From Cacconaster sp045599325 (GTDB taxonomy: Bacteria; Bacteroidota; Bacteroidia; Bacteroidales; UBA932), in NCBI GenBank assembly GCA_045599325.1, contig JAZRVT010000016.1, positions 1-64,000 on the forward strand: a stretch of 64,000 nucleotides of DNA, written 5' to 3'. The notes under the pieces are model-generated. The model saw only the letters and a list, made by a program, of their open reading frames with translations. It was not told the DNA's origin and made no database searches. A program made the translations under genes and the position numbers. Numbering within the stretch: position 1 is the stretch's first letter; every line of letters starts with the position of its first letter. Positions 41,635-50,078 of this stretch are shown in pieces.

Positions 41635-42669
41635 ATGATTCAGTTTCAGTGCGACTACCTTGAGGGAGCCCACCCGAGGATAATCGAACGGCTGGCGGAG
41701 ACCAATCTCTGCCAGACTCCGGGCTATGGTGAGGATGAGGTCTGCGCCCGTGCGCGCGAACTCATAAAGAAAGTCTGTGCGGCGCCTGGTGCCGATGTCC
41801 ACTTCCTGGTGGGAGGCACGCAGACCAACGCTACGGTGATTTCATCAGTTCTGAAGCCTTATCAGGGTGTGATAAGCGCAGTTTCAGGGCATATCGGCAT
41901 TCACGAGACAGGTGCGATAGAGCACGGAGGCCACAAGGTGCTCGGGCTGGAGTCCCCTGACGGAAAGATCACGGCAGCCCAGATAAATGCCTTTGTGGAG
42001 GACCATTTCAGCGACCCGAGCTTCGAGCATATGGTCCAGCCTGGAATGGTCTACATATCCTTCCCCACAGAGCGCGGAACCATCTACTCACGTGCTGAGA
42101 TAGAGGCCATCAGCAGAGTCTGCCGCAAGCACGGCCTGCCGCTCTATGTCGACGGCGCGCGTCTCGGATACGGCCTCACCTGCGAGGAGAACGACCTCAC
42201 CATCGAGGATTTCGCCCGCTTCGCCGACGTCTTCTATATAGGCGGCACCAAGCAGGGCGCGCTCTTCGGAGAGGCTGTAGTCATCTGCAACGATGCTCTG
42301 AAGAAGGATTTCCGCTACAACATCAAGCAGAACGGCGGAATGCTTGCAAAGGGACGGCTCCTCGGCCTGCAGTTCGAGGCCCTCTTTGAGGATGACCTGT
42401 ATTTCGAACTCTCGCGCCACGCCAACCGCCTTGCCGCCCGCCTCAGGGAGGGCTTCCGCGAGGCAGGCGTGAAGTTCCTGCTGGACAGCCCTACCAACCA
42501 GGTCTTCGTGATAATGGAAAAATCGAAGCTCGAGCGTATTTCAAAGGAGTTCGCCTATGAGTTCTGGTTCCACACGGACGCTGACCACTCCGCAGTCCGC
42601 TTCTGCACCAGCTGGGCGACGAAGGAGGAATCCGTTGAAAAACTGCTTGCTGCAATAAAGTCACTCTGA
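41635..42669 (+). CDS. Low-specificity L-threonine aldolase family (beta-eliminating lyase)
   Basis: The ATG at 41635 gives 344 residues with a fold-type I PLP pattern. PLP-binding K206 lies in GGTKQG, with LYVDGARLGYG (the Asp binding the pyridine N) ahead of it and VGGTQTNATV near the N-terminus. The family splits L-threonine or L-allo-threonine into glycine and acetaldehyde. Earlier in-frame starts would overlap the lipoprotein gene. The next gene follows after one base. Confidence 0.85.
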   Translation: MIQFQCDYLEGAHPRIIERLAETNLCQTPGYGEDEVCARARELIKKVCAAPGADVHFLVGGTQTNATVISSVLKPYQGVISAVSGHIGIHETGAIEHGGHKVLGLESPDGKITAAQINAFVEDHFSDPSFEHMVQPGMVYISFPTERGTIYSRAEIEAISRVCRKHGLPLYVDGARLGYGLTCEENDLTIEDFARFADVFYIGGTKQGALFGEAVVICNDALKKDFRYNIKQNGGMLAKGRLLGLQFEALFEDDLYFELSRHANRLAARLREGFREAGVKFLLDSPTNQVFVIMEKSKLERISKEFAYEFWFHTDADHSAVRFCTSWATKEESVEKLLAAIKSL

Positions 42670-42670
42670 T

Positions 42671-44884
42671 ATGAAAAGGATTCTCAGCCTCGCGCTTATG
42701 GCGCTCCTGATACTTTCGGCGGCCGGGTGCGGCCCGAAAGGTTCCGGCAATCCTGAAGAGGCTGCCGCCTATGCTCTTGCAGCCCGTGTGCTGCCTGACC
42801 ACGCATCCCGCTTCGTGTTCGAAGCCGCCCCTGCAGGAGATGCTGATTTCTTCACCCTTGAGAGCCGCGGCAGGAAGATAGTGATCGGCGGCAACAATGC
42901 CAATTCAATGGCTGTGGGCCTGAACCACTACCTCAAATACTGGTGCCACGTGGAATACGGATGGCTGGCCGGCGACACCTTCAAGATGCCGGAAAAGCTG
43001 CCGGTGGTCGAGTCGCCTGTAAAGGTCAGCGCCCGCGTTGACAAGCGATTTTTCCTCAACTACTGCACATATGGCTACACAATGCCCTGGTGGACCTGGA
43101 AGGACTGGGAGCATTTCATTGACTGGATGGCTCTCAACGGCATCAATCTGCCTCTCGCCATCACAGGCCAGGAGTCCATCTGGTATCAGATATGGACAGA
43201 GATGGGACTCTCTCCGGAGGAGGTGAGGGCATATTTCACCGGCCCTGCGCACCTGCCGTGGCACCGTATGCAGAACATTGACCGCTGGGGCGGTCCGCTC
43301 CCGGAGAGCTGGCTGGACGGCCAGCTGGAGCTCCAGAAACTGATCACGGCACGTGAGCGCGAGCTCAATATGAAGCCTGTGCTCCCGGCCTTTGCCGGCC
43401 ACGTCCCGCGCGAACTGGCGCGCATATACCCAGATGCCCCTATGACTCAGCTCGATGCCTGGGCCGGCTATCAGGATGAGTATGCCTGCACCTTCCTCGA
43501 TCCGATGAGCGACCTCTACTGTGAGATACAGAAGAGGTTCGTGGAGAAGGAGAGCGAGATATACGGCACTGACCACATCTACGGCATCGACCTCTTCAAT
43601 GAGCTCACACCTCCTTCCTGGGAGCCTGAATACCTCGGCCGCGTGAGCCGTCAGGTCTACGAATCGCTCAAGGCCGCAGACCCGGAGGCCACCTGGCTGC
43701 AGATGGGCTGGCTCTTCTACAATGAGCGCGAGGACTGGACCAACGAGCGTGTAGAGGCATACCTCACCAGCTTCCCCGCTGAGGACCAGATACTTCTCGA
43801 CTACTACTGTGACCGCCAGGAGGTATGGCAGAGGACCGAGAAGTTCTTCGGAGTGCCTTATATATGGTGCTACCTCGGCAATTTCGGAGGAAACACTTTC
43901 CTCGCCGGGCGGCTTGACCTTATCGACGAGCGCATCGAGAACACATTCGTCAACGGCGGTGACAACTTCGCCGGCATCGGCTCCACTCTCGAAGGCTTTG
44001 ACTGCAACCCGTTCGTCTATGAATATGTCTTCGAAAAGGCCTGGGACTTTGACACTCACCACAACCTCTCCGCCTGGGTCGAGGCTCTTGCGGACCAGAG
44101 GGTGGGCAAGTCAGACGAAAACGGCCGTGCTGCCTGGAAACTGCTGGTCGACAGCATCTATACTGCTGAGACACGCCCGGGACAGACACCGTTCGTCAAT
44201 GCGCGTCCTTCGTTCGGCCGGGCAAAGACCTATTACGGCAACACCCGCTACGGCTACAGCAACGGCACGCTGCTGCAGGCTGTGGAGCTTCTTCTCAAGG
44301 CTGACGGCTCGAACAATGCCTATGCCTTCGACCTTGTGAACTATACCCGCCAGCTGCTGAGCAACTATTTCGGGGATCTCAAGGTCCGCTATGAGGAGGC
44401 CTGCGAGGCGGCCGGACTCGAGAAAGCCAGGGAGATTTCCGAAGAGATGCTCGAGGTGATCGACGACATCGACCGTCTTATCGGCACTCAGAGCTATTTC
44501 CTTATGGGCAAGTGGAATGCGGACGCCCGCTCCTGGGGTGTCACTCCAGAGGAGAAGGACTATTTCGAGCGCAACGCCCGCAACCTGCTGACAACCTGGA
44601 GCGACGGCGATATGTTGCTGAACGACTACGCTGCCCGCACCTGGAACGGCCTCACAGGCACGATGTACCGTGTCCGCTGGGAGATGTTCTTCAAGGCTGT
44701 CGAGGCCTGTCTGGCTTCCGGGGAGAAATGGGATGACGCCCATTATGCTCTCTACCACAAGGAGGTCACCGAATTTGAGAAGAGCTGGTGGGCTGACCTC
44801 CCCGGTGAATTCCCTGCAACCCCGCAGGGCGACAGCAAGGCGGTTACGGCCGGGCTGATTGAAAAGTACCGCGGCAGAATCTGA
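42671..44884 (+). CDS. GH89 alpha-N-acetylglucosaminidase, lipoprotein
   Basis: The 737-residue protein starts with a lipoprotein signal (lipobox SAAGC at 16-20). The NAGLU N-terminal domain (about 25-110) is followed by the TIM barrel (about 125-460) with WWTWKDWEHFIDWMALNGIN and probable catalytic E311 (DLFNELTPPSW) and E441 (STLEGFD). The helical C-terminal domain closes the protein. GH89 enzymes release GlcNAc from alpha-linked ends, for example GlcNAc-alpha-1,4-Gal on mucins or heparan-type chains. Surface or periplasmic location is likely. Confidence 0.92.
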   Translation: MKRILSLALMALLILSAAGCGPKGSGNPEEAAAYALAARVLPDHASRFVFEAAPAGDADFFTLESRGRKIVIGGNNANSMAVGLNHYLKYWCHVEYGWLAGDTFKMPEKLPVVESPVKVSARVDKRFFLNYCTYGYTMPWWTWKDWEHFIDWMALNGINLPLAITGQESIWYQIWTEMGLSPEEVRAYFTGPAHLPWHRMQNIDRWGGPLPESWLDGQLELQKLITARERELNMKPVLPAFAGHVPRELARIYPDAPMTQLDAWAGYQDEYACTFLDPMSDLYCEIQKRFVEKESEIYGTDHIYGIDLFNELTPPSWEPEYLGRVSRQVYESLKAADPEATWLQMGWLFYNEREDWTNERVEAYLTSFPAEDQILLDYYCDRQEVWQRTEKFFGVPYIWCYLGNFGGNTFLAGRLDLIDERIENTFVNGGDNFAGIGSTLEGFDCNPFVYEYVFEKAWDFDTHHNLSAWVEALADQRVGKSDENGRAAWKLLVDSIYTAETRPGQTPFVNARPSFGRAKTYYGNTRYGYSNGTLLQAVELLLKADGSNNAYAFDLVNYTRQLLSNYFGDLKVRYEEACEAAGLEKAREISEEMLEVIDDIDRLIGTQSYFLMGKWNADARSWGVTPEEKDYFERNARNLLTTWSDGDMLLNDYAARTWNGLTGTMYRVRWEMFFKAVEACLASGEKWDDAHYALYHKEVTEFEKSWWADLPGEFPATPQGDSKAVTAGLIEKYRGRI

Positions 44885-44927
44885 CACCTGCCGCCGGAGA
44901 TCGGTTAACATTAAAATCAGGAATAAT

Positions 44928-45680
44928 ATGTACAAGCTTTGGGAAGACCTTAAGGCAAAGAAACAATTGAATTGGGTGGAGCTTTCTCACCTGATGGACA
45001 ACGGCAGCCCGTACTGGAGCGGAATCCCTGACGGGTCAGTAAAACTTGGAGAGGTGGTGTTCGACTGGGGCAATCCTATGCTGGAATGCCAGATACAGAA
45101 GTTCACTTTTCCAGGTCAGTTCGGCACTCACATCGATTTTCCTGCCCATTTTGACAAGAATGGCGTTTTCTCGGACAGTTTCAAGTGCAAGGATGCTGTC
45201 CTGCCGCTCTGTGTGATTGACATCACAGAGAAGGTGAAGCAGAATCCCACCTATTGTGTGACTGTGGAGGATATCAAGGCGTATGAGGCTGAATACGGAG
45301 AAATCCCAGAAGGAGCGTTTGTCGCTCTCCGCACAGACTGGTACAGGAACTGGCCTGATATGGCCAGGATGTCCGGCCTGAAGGAGGACGGGTCCGAGAA
45401 TTTCCCGGGATGGTCTCTTGAGGCCATCCGCTATATCTACGAGGTCTGCAAGGCCGCTGCAAACGGTCACGAGACTCTTGACACTGACGGCTCTGCTGAA
45501 TGTGCCAGACACGGTGACCTTGCCTGTGAGCGGTATGTCCTTGAACACGGCAAGTTCCAGATAGAGGTTCTCTGCAATCTTGACAAGCTCCCTGCCGCAG
45601 GTGCTGTGATATATGCTTCCTGGCCGAATTTCGCCCGTGCCAACGGCCTCCCTTGCAGGGTGTGGGCAATATTTGAATAG
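44928..45680 (+). CDS. Cyclase-family (kynurenine formamidase-like) metal hydrolase
   Basis: The ATG at 44928, preceded by AGGA, gives 250 residues. The metal motif is H68-x-D70-x3-H74 in FGTHIDFPAHFD, typical of the cyclase/KynB family. Glu and His residues later in the chain (HETLDTDGSAECARHGD) may complete the site. Members hydrolyse N-formylkynurenine, isatin or related amides. No tryptophan-pathway gene is nearby, so the substrate is open. There is no signal peptide. Confidence 0.78.
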   Translation: MYKLWEDLKAKKQLNWVELSHLMDNGSPYWSGIPDGSVKLGEVVFDWGNPMLECQIQKFTFPGQFGTHIDFPAHFDKNGVFSDSFKCKDAVLPLCVIDITEKVKQNPTYCVTVEDIKAYEAEYGEIPEGAFVALRTDWYRNWPDMARMSGLKEDGSENFPGWSLEAIRYIYEVCKAAANGHETLDTDGSAECARHGDLACERYVLEHGKFQIEVLCNLDKLPAAGAVIYASWPNFARANGLPCRVWAIFE

Positions 45681-45695
45681 ATTTCTTGCTGGCAG

Positions 45696-48533
45696 ATGAA
45701 GATCAAGACTAAGATGCAGCCGGCCGGGCTGCCGGCGAAGGCGGCGGCCGCTGTGGTGGCAGGGCTTCTGATGGCCTGCACTATGGCATACGCTCAGAGC
45801 GTGACGGTGAAGGACACTCTGATGAGGACATATCCTTTCGGGGATCCCGACCCTGTGCCCCAGACGGGCAAGCTTTATCCTTACTGGAGATTCCAGCAGT
45901 TCACGACTGAGGCGGAGATGCGCTCCTGGAAGATGGTCGTGCTTGAGAACGATTACCTGAGGGTCAGGATATTCCCTGAGATCGGCGGCAAGGTCTGGTC
46001 AATCTGCGACAAGAGCTCCGGCAGAGAGATGTTCTACGACAATGATGTCGTCAAGTTCCGCGACATCTCCCTCCGCGGGCCGTGGACCAGCGGAGGCATA
46101 GAGTTCAACTACGGGGTTATCGGCCACGCGCCGTCGTGCGCAACGCCGGTGGACTGGAAGGTCGAGGAGAAGCCGGACGGCAGCGTCAGCTGCTTCATCG
46201 GAGTCCTTGAAATGCTCAGCCGCAGCCGGTGGAGTGTGGAGATCAACCTTCCGAAGGACGCTGCCTTCGTCCGGACATCCTCTTTCTGGCACAACGGCAG
46301 CAGCGAGTACCAGCCTTTGTACTCCTGGGCCAATTCCGGAGTGAAAGTCACTGACGACGCTGTCCTGATATTCCCGTCCAGAAACGCTATCGGCCACGAA
46401 GGAGAGAATATACAGTATCCTTTCTCTGAAGACGGCACTGACCTGAGCCGCTATGCCGGCCAGGCTTCCGGAGGCAGCAAGTCGTTCCATATGGTCGGCA
46501 GCCACAAGCCGTTCTTCGGCACATATTACCCTTCTGAGGACCGCGGCGTGATGCACTGGTCTGTGCGCGATGAGAAACTCGGCCGCAAATATTTCTGCTG
46601 GGCCCACAGCAGGAGCGGGGCTATCTGGGTGGACCTCCTGACTGACACCCGCACGCAGTACATTGAGATGCAGAGCGGCAAGCTGTTCAATCAGAATATG
46701 GAGAGCAGCTCCCGCAATTCTTCCTACAGACAGATGCTTTTCAGTCCGTTCGGGACTGAAAGCTGGTCTGATTACTGGCTTCCGTTCGAAGGGATAGGCC
46801 CTGCAGACAATGTGACGCCTGATGCAGTCACATCAGTATCGACTGACGGCGCCGGCGCTGTCATCGGCATCTATCCGCTGCGTCCGCTGAGCGGCGGGGT
46901 CGCTGTTGAGGACGAGGCCGGCAGGCTGCTATTCAGTGACGCTTCCGGTCTCAGTACGGCAAGGCCTGTGACACTGAATGTCAATGGCACCCCTGCTGTC
47001 GTGCGTGCAGGCGGGCGTGTGATATGGCGCTCAGAAGATGAGACTGTCGACCGCCCTCAGTCCAGGAATCCGGAGTTTGACCCGAAATCGCCGGAAGGAC
47101 TCTTCCTGCTTGCCCGGGACTATCTCGGGATGAGGAAGTATGCCGAGGCAGAGAAACTCGTGGACAAGGCTCTCGCTGCGGACCCGGCTATGCTCCAGGC
47201 AATAGACCTGAAGGCGTTCCTGCTCTACCGCAGGATGGATTACGCAGGTGCGTACGGCTTCTCCGACAAGGCTCTCTCCATCGACCAGTATGACCCTGAG
47301 GGAGGATACGTCGGAGGTCTTGCTGCCATCGCGCTCGGCAAGTATGCCGATGCTATGGACCGCCTCGAGGTCTGCACCATTACCAACGGCCCGTTGAGGT
47401 CTGCTGCCTTCACTGAACTGGCGCGGCTCCATTTCCGCCGCGGCGGTCTGGACCTCGCGGCCGGCTATGCGCGCAAGGCGCTCTCCTGCAACGGCGGCAA
47501 TGTCACAGCGATGTGCATTCTCCATAAGGTCACCGGTGACGGACTCGATGCAGTTGCCGCTGCGGACCCTCTCTGCCACTTTGTAGATGCTGAGCGGTTC
47601 CTCGGAGGAAAAATGTCCGCGGCTGATTTCTCCGCCTGCTTCAAGTCTGAGATTCCGTGGGAGGATTATCTTGAACTGGCGGTCTTCTATCACAGCCTCG
47701 GGCTGGACGGCGATGCTGTCAGGATTCTCGAAGCGATGCCTTCGCAGAATGCGCTGACGGCAATCTGGAAGGCATATCTGGCCGGTGACGCTGATGCTTT
47801 GCCTGCTGCCTGCTCGGGTGACGTCAGTTTCGTCTTCCCGTTCAGGAGCGAGTCGCGGGCACCGCTTGAATGGGCGGCGAGCAATTATGAGGGATGGCAG
47901 CCGAGGTATCTCCTTGCTATGCTTGAGGACTTCCGCGGCAACTCTTCCCGTGCTGCCGGGCTCCTTGCCGGTGACGGTTCAGACTATGCTCCGTTCTATG
48001 CCTACAGGTACGGATTCACTAAGGAGCGTTCAGACCTGGAGAAGGCTCTCGCTCTCGATCCGGAAGGGTGGCGTTATTGCAGGATGCTGGCTTCTGACCT
48101 TGTCGCGGACGGCGAGGCCTCCCGTGCTGTGAAGATGCTTGAGAAGTTCTATTCCCGCCATCCTGGCAATGTTCAGATAGGTGACGCGCTGATTGACGCA
48201 TATATTGCTTCGGGTCAGTACGCCAAGGCTGAGAAGGTGGTGGACAAGATTGTCTATCTGCCGTTCGAAGGGCTTGAGGACAGTCACGCAAAGTATCGTC
48301 GCATAAAGCTTCAGCTGGCGGCTGAGGCTGTGGACAAGGGCAGGCTGAGCAAGGCCGGGTCGCTTGTGGAGGAGGCTCTCCTCTGGCCTGAGCGCCTCGG
48401 CGTGGGCAAGCCGTATGACGATGAGGTCGACACTTCAGCTGAAGAGTGGCTGAAGTCCGAGATCGCCGCCCGCCGCAGCGGCAAAGGCCCGTTCACCCCT
48501 GTCGTCCCGCAACTCGATAAATATCTGAAGTAA
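45696..48533 (+). CDS. Secreted DUF5107 protein with C-terminal TPR repeats
   Basis: The 945-residue protein has a signal peptide (hydrophobic 17-32, cleavage after MAYAQ). A long beta-rich domain follows (about 35-440), with RIFPEIGGKVWSICDKSSGREMFYDN and GPWTSGGIEFNYGVIGHAP, resembling the galactose-mutarotase-like DUF5107 family. From about 465 the chain is a run of TPR-type helices (PEGLFLLARDYLGMRKYAEAEKLVDKAL). Such proteins are found with glycan-degrading genes, and here follow GH89. No catalytic site was assigned. It ends the gene cluster. Confidence 0.8.
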   Translation: MKIKTKMQPAGLPAKAAAAVVAGLLMACTMAYAQSVTVKDTLMRTYPFGDPDPVPQTGKLYPYWRFQQFTTEAEMRSWKMVVLENDYLRVRIFPEIGGKVWSICDKSSGREMFYDNDVVKFRDISLRGPWTSGGIEFNYGVIGHAPSCATPVDWKVEEKPDGSVSCFIGVLEMLSRSRWSVEINLPKDAAFVRTSSFWHNGSSEYQPLYSWANSGVKVTDDAVLIFPSRNAIGHEGENIQYPFSEDGTDLSRYAGQASGGSKSFHMVGSHKPFFGTYYPSEDRGVMHWSVRDEKLGRKYFCWAHSRSGAIWVDLLTDTRTQYIEMQSGKLFNQNMESSSRNSSYRQMLFSPFGTESWSDYWLPFEGIGPADNVTPDAVTSVSTDGAGAVIGIYPLRPLSGGVAVEDEAGRLLFSDASGLSTARPVTLNVNGTPAVVRAGGRVIWRSEDETVDRPQSRNPEFDPKSPEGLFLLARDYLGMRKYAEAEKLVDKALAADPAMLQAIDLKAFLLYRRMDYAGAYGFSDKALSIDQYDPEGGYVGGLAAIALGKYADAMDRLEVCTITNGPLRSAAFTELARLHFRRGGLDLAAGYARKALSCNGGNVTAMCILHKVTGDGLDAVAAADPLCHFVDAERFLGGKMSAADFSACFKSEIPWEDYLELAVFYHSLGLDGDAVRILEAMPSQNALTAIWKAYLAGDADALPAACSGDVSFVFPFRSESRAPLEWAASNYEGWQPRYLLAMLEDFRGNSSRAAGLLAGDGSDYAPFYAYRYGFTKERSDLEKALALDPEGWRYCRMLASDLVADGEASRAVKMLEKFYSRHPGNVQIGDALIDAYIASGQYAKAEKVVDKIVYLPFEGLEDSHAKYRRIKLQLAAEAVDKGRLSKAGSLVEEALLWPERLGVGKPYDDEVDTSAEEWLKSEIAARRSGKGPFTPVVPQLDKYLK

Positions 48534-48626
48534 TTTTTGCCGGCTTCGCTGCACGCGAAACCATAGCAAAAGCGCATGCGAAAGCCTTGTCCGAGTTTAC
48601 GGACGCACAGCAGCGGCGCGTTCAAA

Positions 48627-48792
48627 GGCGGTCAGCAGTTGCCTCTGAGAGGCGTGTCCACCCCCGGACACGGGCAGGGGGAGGGGCCTGTCGTCAGCGA
48701 GTTATCGCGAAGCGATGACGAAGATGACGATGGGAGGGGCCGGAGCGAACGTCAGTGAGCGGAGTCCTCTCAGAGGCAAGCTGCTGACCGCC
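48627..48792. repeat. Long inverted repeat in a gene-free stretch
   Basis: Between 48534 and 48824 no gene was found. A 26-base arm at 48627-48652 is repeated in inverse at 48766-48792 with a single extra G, around a 113-base loop. The loop has two GGAGGGGCC copies, two GTCAG[CT]GAG copies and a TCGC-GAA-GCGA hairpin. The flank 48801-48816 matches 282-297 at 15 of 16 positions. Confidence 0.75.
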
Positions 48793-48824
48793 CAAGTGCC
48801 GCAGTCGCGGAGACGGTGATTTGG

Positions 48825-50078
48825 CTAAAGGAAGATTCCCAGTACTTCGGCGACTACGAAGTTGCTGCCGCCGATGAAGATCAGGTCGTCAGTGCCGGCC
48901 TGGCTGTCAGCGAAGGCGACGGCGGAGGCGGCGGGAGTCACGACGCGGCCGTTGATGCCGTGGTCGGACATCGTGTTGGCAAGGTCAGCGGCCGGAAGTG
49001 CGCGTTCGCTTGAAGGCTGTGTGAAGATGTAGCTGACATTGCGTGGCAGCAGCGGCGCGATGGCGTGGATGTCCTTGTCCTTGACGGCACCGAATATGAA
49101 GAATACATTCCTGTAGTCGCAGGAAATGCGGTCCACCTGCTCGGCCACCCATCGCAGTCCGTGAGCGTTGTGACCAGTGTCGCAGATCACCTTGGCCTTG
49201 CCGTCGCCCGCTTCGCGCAGAGTCTCCCAGCGTCCGTGCAGGCCTGTCGCGCGGGCGGCACGGCGGACTCCGTCGCAGAATACTTCACGGTCACTTATGC
49301 CCAGCGCTGCGGCTGCGGCGCTGACAGTGCGCACATTGCGCTCCTGATAGTCGCCCGGCAGGTCGAGAGTGTGAAAGTCGACCCAGGGCACGCAGTCGGC
49401 CGCAAAGGAGAGGGGACTGCCAGTTTCAGCAGCCGTCCGCTCGAAGACAGCCCTTGTCTCAGGTGTGAACTCCCCGATGACAGCCGGAACACCGGGCTTG
49501 ATGATGCCGGCCTTCTCGCCTGCAATCTCTTCCAGAGTATATCCCAGCATCTCACAGTGCTCCAGGCCGATATTGGTGATGACGCTGACGGCCGGAGTGA
49601 TGATGTTGGTGGAGTCGAGCCTGCCGCCGAGCCCGGTCTCGATCACTGCGATGTCAACCTTTTCAGCAGCGAAGAAGTCGAATGCCATCGCTGTTGTGAT
49701 CTCGAAGAATGAAGGCCTGTGCTCTTCAAAGAATCCTTTCCATTTGTCCAGAAAACTCTCCACGGCCTCTTCGGAGATCATCCTGAAGCCGCCGCCTTCC
49801 ACAATCTTGATCCTCTCCCTGAAATCGATCAGGTGAGGGGAGGTGAAGAGGCCCGTCCTGAGGCCGGTGGCAGCGAGGCCTGAGGCAAGCATATGGCTTG
49901 TCGAGCCCTTGCCGTTGGTGCCTGCCACGTGGATGGTGCGGTAGCTGCGGTGCGGGTGGCCTAGCGCCTCGTCAAAAGCCTTGATAGTATCCAGCCCCGG
50001 CTTGTAGGCCCTCGCCCCGACCTTCTGGTAGGTCGGGAACTGCGAGAAAAGCCATTCGATCTTTTCCTGATATGTCAT
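48825..50078 (-). CDS. folC: Folylpolyglutamate synthase / dihydrofolate synthase
   Basis: The 417-residue Mur-ligase-family enzyme adds glutamate to folates. The P-loop is AGTNGKGSTSHMLA near 52-65, followed by LFTSPHLIDFRERI, ETGLGGRLDSTN and DTGHNAHGLRWV in the C-terminal domain. Whether it also makes dihydrofolate cannot be decided from sequence. The gene immediately follows the phosphohexomutase gene (stop and start adjoin), so they are co-transcribed. Confidence 0.93.
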   Translation of the reverse strand: MTYQEKIEWLFSQFPTYQKVGARAYKPGLDTIKAFDEALGHPHRSYRTIHVAGTNGKGSTSHMLASGLAATGLRTGLFTSPHLIDFRERIKIVEGGGFRMISEEAVESFLDKWKGFFEEHRPSFFEITTAMAFDFFAAEKVDIAVIETGLGGRLDSTNIITPAVSVITNIGLEHCEMLGYTLEEIAGEKAGIIKPGVPAVIGEFTPETRAVFERTAAETGSPLSFAADCVPWVDFHTLDLPGDYQERNVRTVSAAAAALGISDREVFCDGVRRAARATGLHGRWETLREAGDGKAKVICDTGHNAHGLRWVAEQVDRISCDYRNVFFIFGAVKDKDIHAIAPLLPRNVSYIFTQPSSERALPAADLANTMSDHGINGRVVTPAASAVAFADSQAGTDDLIFIGGSNFVVAEVLGIFL

